In this document: positions 33,251-44,230 of the stretch, piece by piece | Layout: every line of letters begins with the position of its first letter | Numbering within the stretch: the first letter of the stretch is position 1 | Assembly (NCBI GenBank): GCA_951812925.1 | Contig: OX638368.1 | Location: 80,768,909-80,832,908, forward strand | Reading direction: 5' to 3' | Source: Calliopum simillimum | Lineage: Eukaryota > Arthropoda > Insecta > Diptera > Lauxaniidae | DNA: 64,000 nucleotides | Notes under the pieces: model-generated | Seen by the model: the letters and a program-made list of their open reading frames with translations, nothing else | What the model was told of the DNA's origin: nothing | The model's database searches: none | Program-made: the position numbers and the translations under genes

Positions 33251-33876
33251 TATTCCTAAAAGACTGAATTAAGTATTGAAGTCTTAGGGCAAACAAATCA
33301 AAAATTAATCTATTATATAAAGCTAGTTTTTGTAATTATATTAATATCTGTTTACTTTTTTTTGACGCGTAAAATCTGGTCATTTTTTAGTTTCGGTGAA
33401 TTATTTCTGGTTGTGTTTTGGTTTGGTTTTATCTTTAAGCGTAGTTCAATTCGCCATAAATGACTACTGAGTTATGCATTATTACTTTTTATTTAAAGTG
33501 GATTGCTTTGTTGCAATTAGAATTTGAAAATTTTAAAGCATAGTGTTTATATTATTTTGGCGCTCACTGTATATATATATATATTAACTTAATATTGAAC
33601 TTTTTGAAGATTTAATATAAGCAAATATATATTATATATATTTTATACATTTTTAATATATATATACACAAATACATATGCATATATACATTTCTTCTTT
33701 ATGCGGAAGTGAAAAATGTGTGTGTAAATGAAAAAAAAAAGCTTAACTTTGCAAAAGGAACAGATAGGATTTTGAATCCAACGAATTTTTCATCAGGAAT
33801 CAATAATATATCGAAGTACGTATTCAGTTTTCCTTGAGATTAAACTCGCACCTGTTACTTATTGAGGTCCAGTGTG

Positions 33877-34260
33877 CCAATGAGACCAATATTTCCAGAG
33901 AAACAAAAATTTTGGGTCGAGGGGGCGTGGCATCGCCCATTTTTGATACAATTAACTCAAGCATTGTTCATATACATGCCAAATCTCATTAACTTATGTC
34001 AAATAGTTCAAAGATAGGACTGATTCTTGCGATTAAAGCCCCATTTTTTCATATAAATACCGCTTTTTGACCTTTAACGGTCTTGCGGCACGGTCAAATA
34101 TTTCCGGATCGGGACCAACATTTTTATGCTTGATACTTACACCAATAGAAAACTTTTTAGCCCCTGGGAGCAAGGTTTTTTTTATTTTTAATTTTTCTTA
34201 TATAACAAAAGATAGGTCTAATACACATGTCATGTAGGGGAGACTGGGGCACATTTGACA
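33877..34260. other. Worn dispersed repeat between elements
   Basis: Contains GGGGGCGTGGCATCGCCCAT at about 33923 and sequence shared in the same orientation with 24514-24700. No reading frame of interest. From 34232 it reads GGGGAGACTGGGGCACATTTGACA before the palindrome-core repeat begins. Confidence 0.45.
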
Positions 34261-34663
34261 CTAAATTTTCAAAGGTCTGTATCTTTGAAAATTATTGCAT
34301 CGTATTACTTTTTTTTTCACGGCGTTTTCGAGATATCGGTCATTTTCGGCTTTTGGACCATTAAAAAAAGATAGTTCCCACTTAAATACAAAAATCTCAA
34401 AAACCAATATTTGAGTTTAAACGTACTATATGCCATATTAAAGGTAATTAAACTGCCTACAAATGATATTCACATCACGTTTTGGTTGGTGCGTTAGTTT
34501 CGGCGAAATAAATTGATTTCTGAAAAAAAAAAAAATTATTTTTTTCCGAAAAAATTAAAAAAAAGTCAAAATCAACTGCAGATTTATACAAGAAAAAAAA
34601 ATTTAAAAATCATTTTGTTTTTTTATATCATTGTCAATATATTTGTTAAGCAAATAAGATACT

Positions 34664-34904
34664 TGTAGTTTGGTTGTAAATGAATTATAACAGCTGTAGT
34701 TGTAGGTTAATAATGATAAAATATTTTTGTATATTTTTTAGAAGTTTTACATTTTTATGATAACTTATTTTGTACATTATTTTTATCAAACTAACAAAAT
34801 ACAAAAATCATTTTTTGAAATTTAAAAACAAAAATAAATTGATCAACAATCATAAGTTATAGGATATAGGATAACAAGTAAGTTAAGTAAAAGTAAGCAC
34901 TACA
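34664..34904 (-). repeat. CsRn1-type element 3' LTR
   Basis: 241 bp, TG...CA ends. It matches 44621-44861 along the whole length by eye, indicating recent insertion. Confidence 0.9.
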
Positions 34905-34935
34905 TTATTCCCCCCGCAAATGTTAAGTGTTGTTT

Positions 34936-36638
34936 CTAAAAGAGGTCAAACCGAACTCTTTTGACTGGTGTTGATGAGGTGGTTAGTTGATGTTGTGTTG
35001 TTATGTCTGTAAATGCTGGTTTAATTCTGTCAATAGCGATATTTTGTGTTGTGTTGTTTTTGCGTATAGTGAAGTATTTTGGTGTTCTTTCGATAACTTC
35101 AAATGGTCCTTCGTAAGGATTTTGTAACGAACGTCGAATCCCATCAGTTCGAACAAACACGAATTTGCAGTCTTTCATGTTTAAAGGTATGTAGAAGTTT
35201 TCTGATCTCGAATGGTGAGTAATGTTTGATCTTACGTTGTTGATGTTTTCTCTGAGTTTGGACAATACGTCAGTGGGATCGAATGTTTGTGGATTAGGTA
35301 CCACGAGTTGGTGTGGTAATTTCAGCGTTTGGCCGAAAACCATTTCCGCGGGAGATGCTTTGATGTCCTCCTTGATTGTAGATCGAAGGCCTAAAAGAAT
35401 TATCGGAAGTTCTAAATACCAATTTTGTTGGTTACTACTCGCTCTTATTGATGCTTTTAGTTGTCGGTGAAATCGTTCAATTATACCATTGGACTGCGGA
35501 TGGTAAGCAGTGGTCGTTATTTGATGGCTACCAAGAAACTTAATGAATGTGGTGAAGGTGTTAGAAGTAAATTGGGATCCTCGATCAGAAGTAATTTCTA
35601 GAGGAACTCCAAACCGTGATACATATTCTCTAAGAAAGGTATTTGTAATTGTGTTTGTTTCCGTATCTTTTAAAGGATATGCCTCGGGCCAACGGGTATT
35701 TCTGTCAATAACTGTAAGCAGGTATCGATAACCATTCGATGGGGGAAGAGGGCCAACTAAATCTATATGAATGTGTTCGAAACGACCCTTTGGAATGTTT
35801 ATTTTGTGTGGAACAGTTTTTGTGTGTCTATGTACTTTCGCTCGTTGACAATTAAGGCATTCTTGTGACCATTGATTAATTTGTTTATTCATATTAGGCC
35901 AGAAATAACGTTGACCGATAAGGCGTCTAGTAGCTCTTGTTCCAGGATGTGCAATGTTATGTAATTGATCGAAAATCTTTTTACGGAGTTGTTGTGGTAT
36001 ATATGGTCGCGTTGTGTTATCTGAATGTTCACACCAAATTTTGATGTTAAGGAACGGAATGTCAATTTGTTCGAAGTTATAGATGTGTTTATCAAGAATA
36101 TCTTTTAATTCATCGTCGCTCGATTGTTCTGTAAACAATGCCTTCAGGTCCAGATCTGATGTTGCAAAGGCTTCGACATCACATCGTGATAGTGCGTCCG
36201 CTACGGAGTTGTCTGCACCTTTGATGTGGACTATGTCGCTAGTGAATTGCGCGATATATTCCAGATGTCGTGTTTGTCGTGGACTTCTTTCGGTTTTAGA
36301 CTGTAAAGCGTATGTCAGTGGTTTGTGGTCTGTTAAAACTTTAAAAACTCGTCCTTCTAAGTAGTGTCTGAAGTGTTTTATTGTTAGGTAAATTGCCAGT
36401 AATTCCCGATCGAGAGTACTGTATTTTGTTTCAGCTGGACTAAGCTTTTTGGAAAAGAAAGCAAGTGGCTCAAGTTGTGCATTATATTCCTGTTGAAGGA
36501 CTCCGCCGATGGCCGTGTTGGAAGCATCTACAGCAATAGATAGTTTTGCTTTACTGTTAAAATGATTAAGCAGTGTTTTCTTAGTAAAACTATCTTTGAT
36601 TGCCTTAAATGCTTGTAGTGTAGTGTCGGTCCATTGCA
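34936..36638 (-). CDS. Pol, C-terminal part: RNase H and integrase
   Basis: Continues Pol after the nested insertion; reading is open from the insertion point at 36638 to a stop at 34936. Order: RNase H from LSIAVDASNTAIGGVLQQ through RELLAIYLTIKHFRHYLEG and FKVLTDHKPLTYAL to NSVADALSR; integrase zinc domain HNIAHPGTRATRRLIGQRYFWP...CLNCQRAK; catalytic core with HIDLVGPLPPS (D), EITSDRGSQFTS (D) and HPQSNGIIERFHRQLK (E); and a C-terminal GPFEVIERTPKYFTIR segment. No internal stops. As placed it has no start and no promoter of its own, so it is a severed gene half. Confidence 0.9.
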
Positions 36639-36831
36639 AGTGACGTTCACAGGTCTTATAATATGTTTGTAGGGTATAATAACTGTATTATTATTTTTGA
36701 GAACTAGTTATATAAGAATGTAAGAGAAAGCCTTAATACAAAAACTAGTGCTTTGCTATGATTATTTTAATTTTAAGAACTCAGTTAATATAGACTCATT
36801 AATAAGAGAACATCGTCTTTTATTTGTTACT
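36639..36831 (+). repeat. 17.6-like element 5' LTR
   Basis: 193 bp, identical by eye to 41745-41937. The final T overlaps the primer-binding site TGGCGCAGTC. The leader that follows (36832-37304) is AT-rich with long A-runs at about 36960-36977 and 37100-37125 and no reading frame. Confidence 0.9.
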
Positions 36832-37304
36832 GGCGCAGTCGGGCTTCAAAAGAACCACGTGTTTCGTAAAATAAGTTTCATTAGATACTAAGAATAAATT
36901 AAAAATACCTTAATTTAATATGTGTGAAACAAAAAACATTCTAAATCATTAATCTTAAACAAAAAAAAAAAAAAAAAGTCCAATAAAAAAAGAAAAAGAA
37001 CTAGTGTATGTAACATATAAAAAGCTTAAATAAAAAAAATTTTGAAAATAAACCTTAATTAAATGTTGTCTTTAACAAAAACATTCTAATACAAAGTTAT
37101 TAAAAAAAAAAAAAAAAAAAAAAATAAACTAGTACATTCCGTGAATATATGTTACATGTAAAAAAAGTGGTATACGTTTAATTTACTTAAGTTAAATTAA
37201 AACTGTTATACATCGTGATAAGGCTTTCGGGTTTCGCATACTTGATTATATCAATAGCATAAAACCTGAAATCTGAAGAAACTGTAAATTAAAAACAAAA
37301 ACAC

Positions 37305-38345
37305 ATGAGTTTTGACGATATAATAAAAGACTTCAGTGCCCTCTCTTTGAAAAACGCTAAAATGGACAACAAAGAAAGAAGGGAGTTTATTTTACTCAGT
37401 TTAAAAACAATACCACCGTTTGATGGAAGAAAAGAAGAATTGGCGCTCTATGTGTCTAGTATAGAAGATATTGTCACAGAATTAAATTCTCTTGATGCCA
37501 CCGAAAGAAAAATGATTTTTAGCTGCATTCTCAATACTTTGAAGGGACCCGCTTTGAATATTGTACGCAGAGAGCAACCCACAGAGTGGAATATTTTAAA
37601 AAATCATCTCATCAGTGAATTTGGAGAGCATTCAACACCAGGCACCCTTATATTAAAAATGGAGTCTATTAGGTTTAAAGGCAGTATTAAAAATTTATAT
37701 ATAGAGATTAATAATGATTTATGTAACGTTAAAGATACTATTAAGTTAAAAGTAAGTAATTCAAATGAAAAAAATTTTTTTGAAAACGAAGCAAATAAAA
37801 TGGCTTTAAAAGTGTTTAAAAGAGAACTACCTAATCACTTAACAGCTCTGCTTAATGCAAGTTTAGTCAAGTCTTTATCAGATGCCCACACAATTTTAAT
37901 GGAACAGGAATTATTTAACGACAATAGTTATAGAAGTAAAAATAGCAAGATTCAAAATCAACAGACACCTTTATTAAATAATTATCAAACTTCTAGTTCA
38001 CAAGTATACCCTACTTACAACCGTCCGCAATACCCTTATTACAACCATCCCTCCTATCCTATTTTTAGTTACAATCCTTACCAATATTACAATACGGGAG
38101 TTCCTCAATTTACCGCACAACAAAACCAAAATAATTTAAATACGCATCAAATACAAAATCAGCAAAATATCTCAGCTACCCCAGTACCTGAAATATCAAA
38201 TAATCAATCAGTTCAAGTGCAAAGAACAAATAATTCTAACCAGTCGCGAATAAGGCGTTATGGTGCACCACAGCCAATGGAGTTGGATCATCAAAATTTT
38301 TTTCTTGTAAATGCCTCGGATCCAAATTACCCTCCATTGAATTGA
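37305..38345 (+). CDS. Gag of 17.6-like element
   Basis: 346 codons, ATG at 37305. The N-terminal 200 residues form a helical capsid-like region (LKTIPPFDGRKEELALYVSS and LNTLKGPALNIVRRE). The C-terminal third is rich in Gln, Asn, Tyr and Pro. No CCHC zinc knuckle, as expected for the gypsy/17.6 group, where basic patches replace it. It ends TGA at 38343-38345 and overlaps pol by about 100 nt. Structural protein of the virus-like particle. Confidence 0.88.
   Translation: MSFDDIIKDFSALSLKNAKMDNKERREFILLSLKTIPPFDGRKEELALYVSSIEDIVTELNSLDATERKMIFSCILNTLKGPALNIVRREQPTEWNILKNHLISEFGEHSTPGTLILKMESIRFKGSIKNLYIEINNDLCNVKDTIKLKVSNSNEKNFFENEANKMALKVFKRELPNHLTALLNASLVKSLSDAHTILMEQELFNDNSYRSKNSKIQNQQTPLLNNYQTSSSQVYPTYNRPQYPYYNHPSYPIFSYNPYQYYNTGVPQFTAQQNQNNLNTHQIQNQQNISATPVPEISNNQSVQVQRTNNSNQSRIRRYGAPQPMELDHQNFFLVNASDPNYPPLN
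38294..38300 (+). promoter_or_regulatory. -1 ribosomal frameshift site AAATTTT
   Basis: In the gag frame the codons read CAA AAT TTT, so the heptamer is A AAT TTT, the X XXY YYZ pattern of -1 slippery sites. The pol frame is open from 38240 and is -1 relative to gag, and gag ends 45 nt downstream. The frame of pol lacks an ATG near its start, so frameshifting is the simplest route to Gag-Pol. No pseudoknot was checked. Confidence 0.65.
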
Positions 38346-41300
38346 ACACTAACAATATTAAGATTAGTTTTTTAATAGACACAGGCTCATCTGTTAGTTT
38401 AATAAATCCAGGTATTTTAAAATCGGAAACCAGGAAAGTCGATCCTGTTAAAATCAATACCGCCACAAGTAATATTACTATTGACTCAGCTCAGTATCTT
38501 TATGAGCCGTCTTTAATTCAAGGTAACTTAAAATTCTTCATTTTTAATTTTTCTAAAAATTATGATGGATTAATTGGTAATGATATTCTTAAGATATTAA
38601 ATGCTAAAATAGATTATTATAATAATATTATTATTCTGAATGGTAATTCTTATAGTCTTAATGCTATAAGTAAAGAAATTTATCTGCAAGAAATAAATTT
38701 GTTGCTGAAAGAAAACTCTGCGTCATTTCGAACAGATCACCTTAATTACGAGGAATCTGTAAAACTAGATGAATTACTTTCGAAATACTCAGATCTATTT
38801 GATTTAGATGAAAAAAAATTAACTTTTACTAATATTATAAAGCATAATATAGTTACAAAACATGAAAATCCTATTTATACTAAATGCTATAGATATCCTC
38901 ATGTGCACAAAATTGAAGTAAATCGTCAAATAAAAGAAATGCTTAGCCAGGGAATAATTCGACATAGTCAGTCTCCATATTCAGCTCCTTTATGGGTTGT
39001 ACCAAAAAGACCAGACGCTTCAGGGAAACAAAAATGGCGTATCGTTATAGACTACCGAAAGCTGAACGACGTCACTATAGAAGATAAATATCCAATTCCC
39101 TTGATAGATGACATCTTGGATAAATTAGGTCGTTGCTTATATTTTACAACGTTAGACCTTAAGTCGGGTTTTCACCAAGTAGAAGTAGATGAAGCAAGTA
39201 TAGCAAAAACCGCATTCTCTACTCAAGATGGTCATTATGAATTTACAAGGATGCCCTTTGGGTTAAAGAATGCGCCTGCCACATTCCAGAGGTTAATTAA
39301 TACAGTTTTAGGTGATTTAATAGGAAATGATTGTTTAGTTTACCTCGACGATGTCATCGTTTTTAGTGCTTCTTTGCAAGAACATGTTGTTTCACTTAGA
39401 AAGGTTTTTCAAAAGTTCAGAGATGCAAATCTAAAGATCCAATTGAATAAATGCGAGTTCTTCAAAAGAGAAACCGAATTTTTAGGTCACATCATAACAC
39501 AAGATGGAATCAAGGCAAACCCGAACAAAATATCGGCAATTAAGAATTTTCCAAAACCAAAAACTGTACCGGAAATTAAACAGTTCTTAGGACTTATAGG
39601 GTTTTATCGTAAATTCATAAGGGATTTTGCTAAAATTTCTAAACCTTTAACCAAATGTTTAAAAAAAGGTGAATCAGTTAATCATGAAGATAATGAATTC
39701 ATTAAAGCTGTAGAAACACTAAAATCATTAATAATAAGCGATCCTGTACTTAAGTATCCAGATTATAACAAAAAATTTACCCTTACGACAGACGCTTCAA
39801 ATTTTGCTCTAGGAGCGGTCCTCAGTCAAGATGAGCACCCAATATGCTTTGCAAGCAGGACTCTCAACGAACATGAGACAAATTACTCTACAATAGAGAA
39901 AGAGCTCCTAGCAATTGTATGGTCAGTCCAATATTTTAGGCCATATCTTTATGGGCGTAAATTTTTGATCAACAGCGATCACAGGCCATTACAATGGTTG
40001 CATAATATGAAAGAACCGAATTTAAAGCTTCAAAGGTGGAAAATTAAATTGAACGAGTACGACTTTGATATAAAATATGTACCTGGAAGGGAAAATAATG
40101 TCGCGGATGCACTTTCAAGAATTAAATTAGAAAGTTGTTACATGAATGAAAACGATGCTGAATCTAATATAGCGACAATTCACTCCGCTGACGAAGATAA
40201 TTCATGTTTTATACCCATTTCAGAACGGCCGTTAAATGTATATAGAAGACAATATATTTTTGTAAAGTCTGCTCAAAACAAGGAGCAATTTAAAATAATT
40301 TTCAATAAAACCCGTAATACTATTTATTATTCCCAGATGTCTGAAGATTTTGCCAAAAATTTTATTTTGAAAAACTTGGTAGGAACAACAGCAGCAGTTT
40401 ATTTTGAAAATGAGATAGATTTTTATGCATTTCAATTATTTTATTCTAAGTTGGTAAAACCATCAAAGCAAAATAAAATTTTTAAAGTTAATAAAATATT
40501 AGAGGATATAACAACCTTCGATAGATTTAAGGAAAAAGTCTTGGAAATTCATTTGTCAGGCTTACACCAAGGCATCGACAAAGTTCAACATGAATTTAAA
40601 TTAAAATATTATTACCCTAAGTATCTTTCTGAAATTTCCAATATAATTAATAGCTGCGAACTTTGTAATGAGTGCAAATATGACCATATTTCTAACAAAA
40701 TTCCTTTTAAAATAACGCCACCAACTTATGAAGTCAGAGAAAAATTTGTGGTTGATATATGGAAATGGGATAACGATGATTTTTTGACATGTATTGATGT
40801 GTATTCGAAATATATAATGGTAGAAAAAATTTATCATGCAAATTGGCTGGAAATTAAACGTGCATTGTTAAAAATATTTAATACTATGGGGTCTCCAGTA
40901 AAAATTAAAATTGACCAGGATAGCGGTTTAGTGAATCTTAGCTTGCAGGAATGGTTAAAAAGACTAAATGTAGAAGTAGAAACCACAACAAGTAAAAATG
41001 GTATTTCCGATATTGAAAGGGTTCATAAGACTTTGAACGAAAAACTTAGAATAATAAATACAGCACAAGATCGAGAACTCCATAGTACGGCAATCGAACA
41101 GACAGTTTTTACTTATAACCACACAATTGTACATTCAACAACCGGTCAAACCCCATATAATGTGTTTTTTAATAAGCTGCTTCCATCCAAGGACATGCAG
41201 TTAACAAAAGAAAGAAAAATTAACAATCTTAATAAAAAAAGAAAAGACTATACTATAGATCCTAATTATTTGCATGCAGATAACGCTAGAAAGCGGTTAA

Positions 41301-41506
41301 AAAAAATAACAAACCCTTTTAAGAAAGCTCACGTTATTGGAACTAATCCCATTAGAGGCCATTATGTAGTCAAGTTAAAAAATAGAACATTAAAAAAATA
41401 CAAAGGCCATTTTAAACGAAAAAAGAAAACATTTGTTTCAAATCCAATACAGCCTTTAAGATCCAATGAAGGAAATTCTGATATTATTGTCAATAATATT
41501 GTTTAA
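38300..41506 (+). CDS. Pol of 17.6-like element: protease, RT, RNase H, integrase
   Basis: Open in the -1 frame relative to gag, about 1,068 codons. Numbered from the TTG codon at 38342: protease IDTGSSVSL near residue 12; RT with VIDYRKLNDVT, TLDLKSGFHQV, MPFGLKNAPATFQ and YLDDVIVF near 334; RNase H with TTDASNFALGAVLSQ near 484 and NSDHRPLQWL; a diverged integrase zinc domain (HLSGLHQGIDKVQHEF...CELCNEC, about 737-780); catalytic residues in FVVDIWKW, IKIDQDSGL and SDIERVHKTLNE. No stops or shifts. The integrase core lacks the usual HPQxNG wording but keeps the acidic residues. Confidence 0.9.
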   Translation, partial: FSCKCLGSKLPSIELNTNNIKISFLIDTGSSVSLINPGILKSETRKVDPVKINTATSNITIDSAQYLYEPSLIQGNLKFFIFNFSKNYDGLIGNDILKILNAKIDYYNNIIILNGNSYSLNAISKEIYLQEINLLLKENSASFRTDHLNYEESVKLDELLSKYSDLFDLDEKKLTFTNIIKHNIVTKHENPIYTKCYRYPHVHKIEVNRQIKEMLSQGIIRHSQSPYSAPLWVVPKRPDASGKQKWRIVIDYRKLNDVTIEDKYPIPLIDDILDKLGRCLYFTTLDLKSGFHQVEVDEASIAKTAFSTQDGHYEFTRMPFGLKNAPATFQRLINTVLGDLIGNDCLVYLDDVIVFSASLQEHVVSLRKVFQKFRDANLKIQLNKCEFFKRETEFLGHIITQDGIKANPNKISAIKNFPKPKTVPEIKQFLGLIGFYRKFIRDFAKISKPLTKCLKKGESVNHEDNEFIKAVETLKSLIISDPVLKYPDYNKKFTLTTDASNFALGAVLSQDEHPICFASRTLNEHETNYSTIEKELLAIVWSVQYFRPYLYGRKFLINSDHRPLQWLHNMKEPNLKLQRWKIKLNEYDFDIKYVPGRENNVADALSRIKLESCYMNENDAESNIATIHSADEDNSCFIPISERPLNVYRRQYIFVKSAQNKEQFKIIFNKTRNTIYYSQMSEDFAKNFILKNLVGTTAAVYFENEIDFYAFQLFYSKLVKPSKQNKIFKVNKILEDITTFDRFKEKVLEIHLSGLHQGIDKVQHEFKLKYYYPKYLSEISNIINSCELCNECKYDHISNKIPFKITPPTYEVREKFVVDIWKWDNDDFLTCIDVYSKYIMVEKIYHANWLEIKRALLKIFNTMGSPVKIKIDQDSGLVNLSLQEWLKRLNVEVETTTSKNGISDIERVHKTLNEKLRIINTAQDRELHSTAIEQTVFTYNHTIVHSTTGQTPYNVFFNKLLPSKDMQLTKERKINNLNKKRKDYTIDPNYLHADNARKRLKKITNPFKKAHVIGTNPIRGHYVVKLKNRTLKKYKGHFKRKKKTFVSNPIQPLRSNEGNSDIIVNNIV

Positions 41507-41744
41507 TTAAGTATAACTATTGTATAAGTATAAATTGAGCAACTCGTACGTAAACATATATTTAAAATAGTTCATTATATTTTTTTTTCTCAATTGTTTT
41601 TGTTTTTTCACTTAAAAATTTAAGAGCAATTTAATCTTGTAACAAATTCATCATTACCATATGTACTTAATATTTTCATTCAAATTTGTTTAAACTGGAA
41701 AAAAAAAATTTTTGTAAGGGTACAAAATATTCTAAGCGGGGAGG

Positions 41745-41937
41745 AGTGACGTTCACAGGTCTTATAATATGTTTGTAGGGTATAATAACTGTATTATTAT
41801 TTTTGAGAACTAGTTATATAAGAATGTAAGAGAAAGCCTTAATACAAAAACTAGTGCTTTGCTATGATTATTTTAATTTTAAGAACTCAGTTAATATAGA
41901 CTCATTAATAAGAGAACATCGTCTTTTATTTGTTACT
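41745..41937 (+). repeat. 17.6-like element 3' LTR
   Basis: 193 bp, preceded by AAGCGGGGAGG and followed by the target duplication TGCA. Equal in length and sequence by eye to the 5' LTR. Confidence 0.9.
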
Positions 41938-43328
41938 TGCAAGTGTTTGTCTTTTGTCTTTGAAGAAGTGGTTACCATTTGGTATATCGAGCTTAGCATG
42001 TGTGCTAGTTTTGGAATACATTTGTGGTAATAATTCGTCATTCCAATAAATTTCTGCATCTGTTTGACTGTATTTGGTACTGGATAATCTGTGATGCATT
42101 GAATCCGTTCGGTCGATGGCTGAATACCGTCTTTTGATATATTGTAACTTAAAAAATTGATGGAGTTAACTCCGAATACGCATTTATTCGGTTTAATATT
42201 TAATCCATATTCGTCGAGACGTTCAAAAACGTGTGTTAAATGTGTGACGTGTTCTTCTTCAGTTTCACTAGCCACGAGTATATCGTCAAGGTATACGAAA
42301 ATAAAATCTAGTCCTTGCAGTACTTCGTTGATGAACCTTTGGAATGTTTGTGCTGAATTCCTTAGACCGAATGGCATTCTTAGGAATTCAAACATTCCAA
42401 AAGGTGTCGTAATCGCTGTTTTGTGAACGTCCGCGGTAGCCATGGGAATTTGGTGGTAGGCTCTAATCAGGTCAAGTTTCGAGAAAATTTGTTTATTGTG
42501 TAAGTCAATAGAAAGGTCATGAATGTGTGGTAAAGGGTAGCGGTCTGGTACTGTTATAGCGTTCAGTCGTCTGTAATCTCCGCATGGTCTCCAGTCGTTG
42601 GGTTCTCGTTTTGGGACTAAATGCAGGGGAGATGCAGTCATCGAATCCGACGGACGACAGATTCCATTTTTAACCAAAAACTCGAACTCATTCTTTGCTA
42701 TCTTTGACTTGAGGAGATCTAAGCGTCTTGGTCTTGAGAATGGTAGCTGTCCTTCAGTTATGATGTGGTGTTCTGTTTTGTGTTTGACAGGTTTGTTGTA
42801 GTCGGGTTCTGTTGTTAATGATGGAAAATGTTTAAGTATTTGTGTGTATTTATTTTCTATGCAAAGTAATTTAGGGAGTGGTGTTTCAGTGAACGCTGTG
42901 ATAGTGTTAACTGCTATGTTAGTTAGTGGGTCAATAAGTCGTTTGTGTTTGAGGTCGATCAAAAGTCCGTACTTAGTGAGGAAGTCCGCTCCAATAATAG
43001 GTTTTGCAATATCTGCTAAAATGAAAGTAAAAACAAAATCCCTGCGTAACTTCAAATTTACAGTAAGTAATTTGTTACCGTAAGTGGAAATAGTACTTCC
43101 GTTTGCTGCAGTTAGCTGTAAATCGGACTTGCGTTTAAAAGTTTTAAATTTGGAGGCGGGAAGAACTGAAACTTCCGCGCCACTGTCAATAAGGAAATTT
43201 AGTTTATTGTCATTGTCGAAAATAAAGAGACGACGTGTAAATGTTGTTAGATGTCCATCATCAGCCGTCGCGATGATGGAATCCTTTAGTTTGTTGGTGT
43301 GTGTTGGGTGTTTTGAACATAAGAACAT
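41938..43328 (-). CDS. Pol, N-terminal part: protease and reverse transcriptase (cut by insertion)
   Basis: Reading starts at ATG 43328, overlaps gag by 43 nt and lies in the -1 frame relative to it. Protease [13 protein letters not shown] near residue 48; RT with [47 protein letters not shown] and [10 protein letters not shown] near residue 345; then the thumb region to [15 protein letters not shown]. The native sequence ends at 41938 where the 17.6-like LTR begins; the frame runs on for 23 codons of LTR sequence to a stop at 41868. The rest of Pol is at 34936-36638. Confidence 0.9.
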
Positions 43329-44230
43329 GGTTGTTCACACTTTCTAGCATCGTTACCAAACTTATAGTGGTATCGACAGAGCCAATTTGGTGGGCGTTGA
43401 CGGGATGAGTTCCGAGAATTAGATCGTCTTCTGTAGCGATCTCTAGAAAATGTTCTGTGTGATGAACGATATTGCTGTTGATCCTGTTTTATTGAATTTA
43501 CTTCTAATGTAAGTTTATTAAAGCATTCTAAAATTTTCGAGGTAGTATCTGTGAAGTTTGAAATAACTGCCTGCAGATTAACCGATGGTGAAGCAATTGT
43601 TTGAGGCTTAGCTTTTATTGAAGAAACTTCACTTTCAGTGATAACTTCCCACAAGTTATCAGCGAGATTTAGAACTTCGGATAATTCTTTTAAATTTGAT
43701 CCTGTCAAGGCTACATTTAGACTTTTAGGGAGCTTTCGAAGCCAGATTTTTCGCAAAAAATCTGGTTCGACCGATGTTCCTGCTAAAAGTTCCAAGGATC
43801 TGTAGAACTGGGATGGCTTCCGGTCGCCAATCTCAGAGTCGGATAGTATTTTATCGATCCGTTTGTTCTCGCTCAGAGAGTTACGTTCGATCAAAATTTT
43901 CTTAAGACCTTCATACAAATTTGTGGATGGTGGATTTCGAATGAAATCCAAGACGGTAACAATAACTTCTTGAGGAAGAGCAGTTATTGTATATTCGTAC
44001 TTGGTCTTATCTACCGATATACCTTTGAATTGAAATTGCAATTCCGCGTGGATAAACCATGCATCGGGACAGCTTGTCCAAAATTGTGGGAGCTTAACGG
44101 ACGTTGCAGATATTTCGGACGCAAGAACATTATCGAAAGGGTTTGGAATTGTATTTTGGTCTTGATCCAATTCAATCAATTGAGTTCGATTTGCCGAATC
44201 TCCATTATCGCGATTAGGGGAACGAAACAT
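43286..44230 (-). CDS. Gag of CsRn1-type element
   Basis: 314 codons from ATG at 44230. Capsid-like region from [20 protein letters not shown] through [14 protein letters not shown] and [15 protein letters not shown] to LADNLWEVI. Near the C-terminus, after an Arg/Ser-rich basic stretch, is the zinc motif [20 protein letters not shown] (C-x2-H-x9-C-x3-C), the CHCC form reported for CsRn1-clade Gag. It overlaps pol, which suggests -1 frameshift expression. Intact. Confidence 0.88.
   Translation of the reverse strand: MFRSPNRDNGDSANRTQLIELDQDQNTIPNPFDNVLASEISATSVKLPQFWTSCPDAWFIHAELQFQFKGISVDKTKYEYTITALPQEVIVTVLDFIRNPPSTNLYEGLKKILIERNSLSENKRIDKILSDSEIGDRKPSQFYRSLELLAGTSVEPDFLRKIWLRKLPKSLNVALTGSNLKELSEVLNLADNLWEVITESEVSSIKAKPQTIASPSVNLQAVISNFTDTTSKILECFNKLTLEVNSIKQDQQQYRSSHRTFSRDRYRRRSNSRNSSRQRPPNWLCRYHYKFGNDARKCEQPCSYVQNTQHTPTN

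Larger units (their letters stand above)
31903..33569. mobile_element. Second palindromic Tc1-like element
   Basis: Ends CAGTTAGCGTCAAAATAATG and an inverted TATTATTTTGGCGCTCACTG, flanked by TA on both sides. Arms of about 690 bp (31903-32595 and 32875-33569) mirror one another, and the roughly 280-bp centre is single-copy. Transposase sequence lies in both arms. Its ends resemble those of the intact Tc1 at 56745-59887 (CAGCGTCAAAAGAA), so it is probably a derived member of the same or a sister family. Confidence 0.85.
24893..33876. mobile_element. Foldback element F, about 290-bp arms, with two nested elements
   Basis: Left arm 24893-25175 and right arm 33580-33876 are inverted: CACACTGGGCCTCAATAAGT at the left end mirrors the right end, and both contain AATCCTATCTGTTCCTTTTG and TCCGCATAAAGAAGAAATG in opposite orientation. 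Between the arms lie foldback G (25182-31891) and a palindromic Tc1 (31903-33569). Removing both leaves a small non-coding element. Confidence 0.75.
36639..41937 (+). mobile_element. Young 17.6-like Ty3/gypsy retrotransposon, apparently complete, no env
   Basis: LTRs of 193 bp at 36639-36831 and 41745-41937 look identical, start AGTGAC and end GTTACT. The 4-bp duplication TGCA flanks them (36635-36638 and 41938-41941), inside the RT/RNase H junction of the host element's pol. The primer site TGGCGCAGTCGGGC follows the 5' LTR, a sequence used by 17.6 and 297 (serine tRNA). Gag (346 aa) and Pol (over 1,050 aa) are open, with a -1 frameshift site between them. Only 238 bp of non-coding DNA separate Pol from the 3' LTR, so an envelope gene is absent. 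The purine tract is AAGCGGGGAGG. Confidence 0.92.

Noticed and set aside
36083..36364. Plus-strand reading frames opposite pol of the CsRn1-type element
   Set aside because: Shadows of the strongly supported RNase H-integrase coding on the minus strand.
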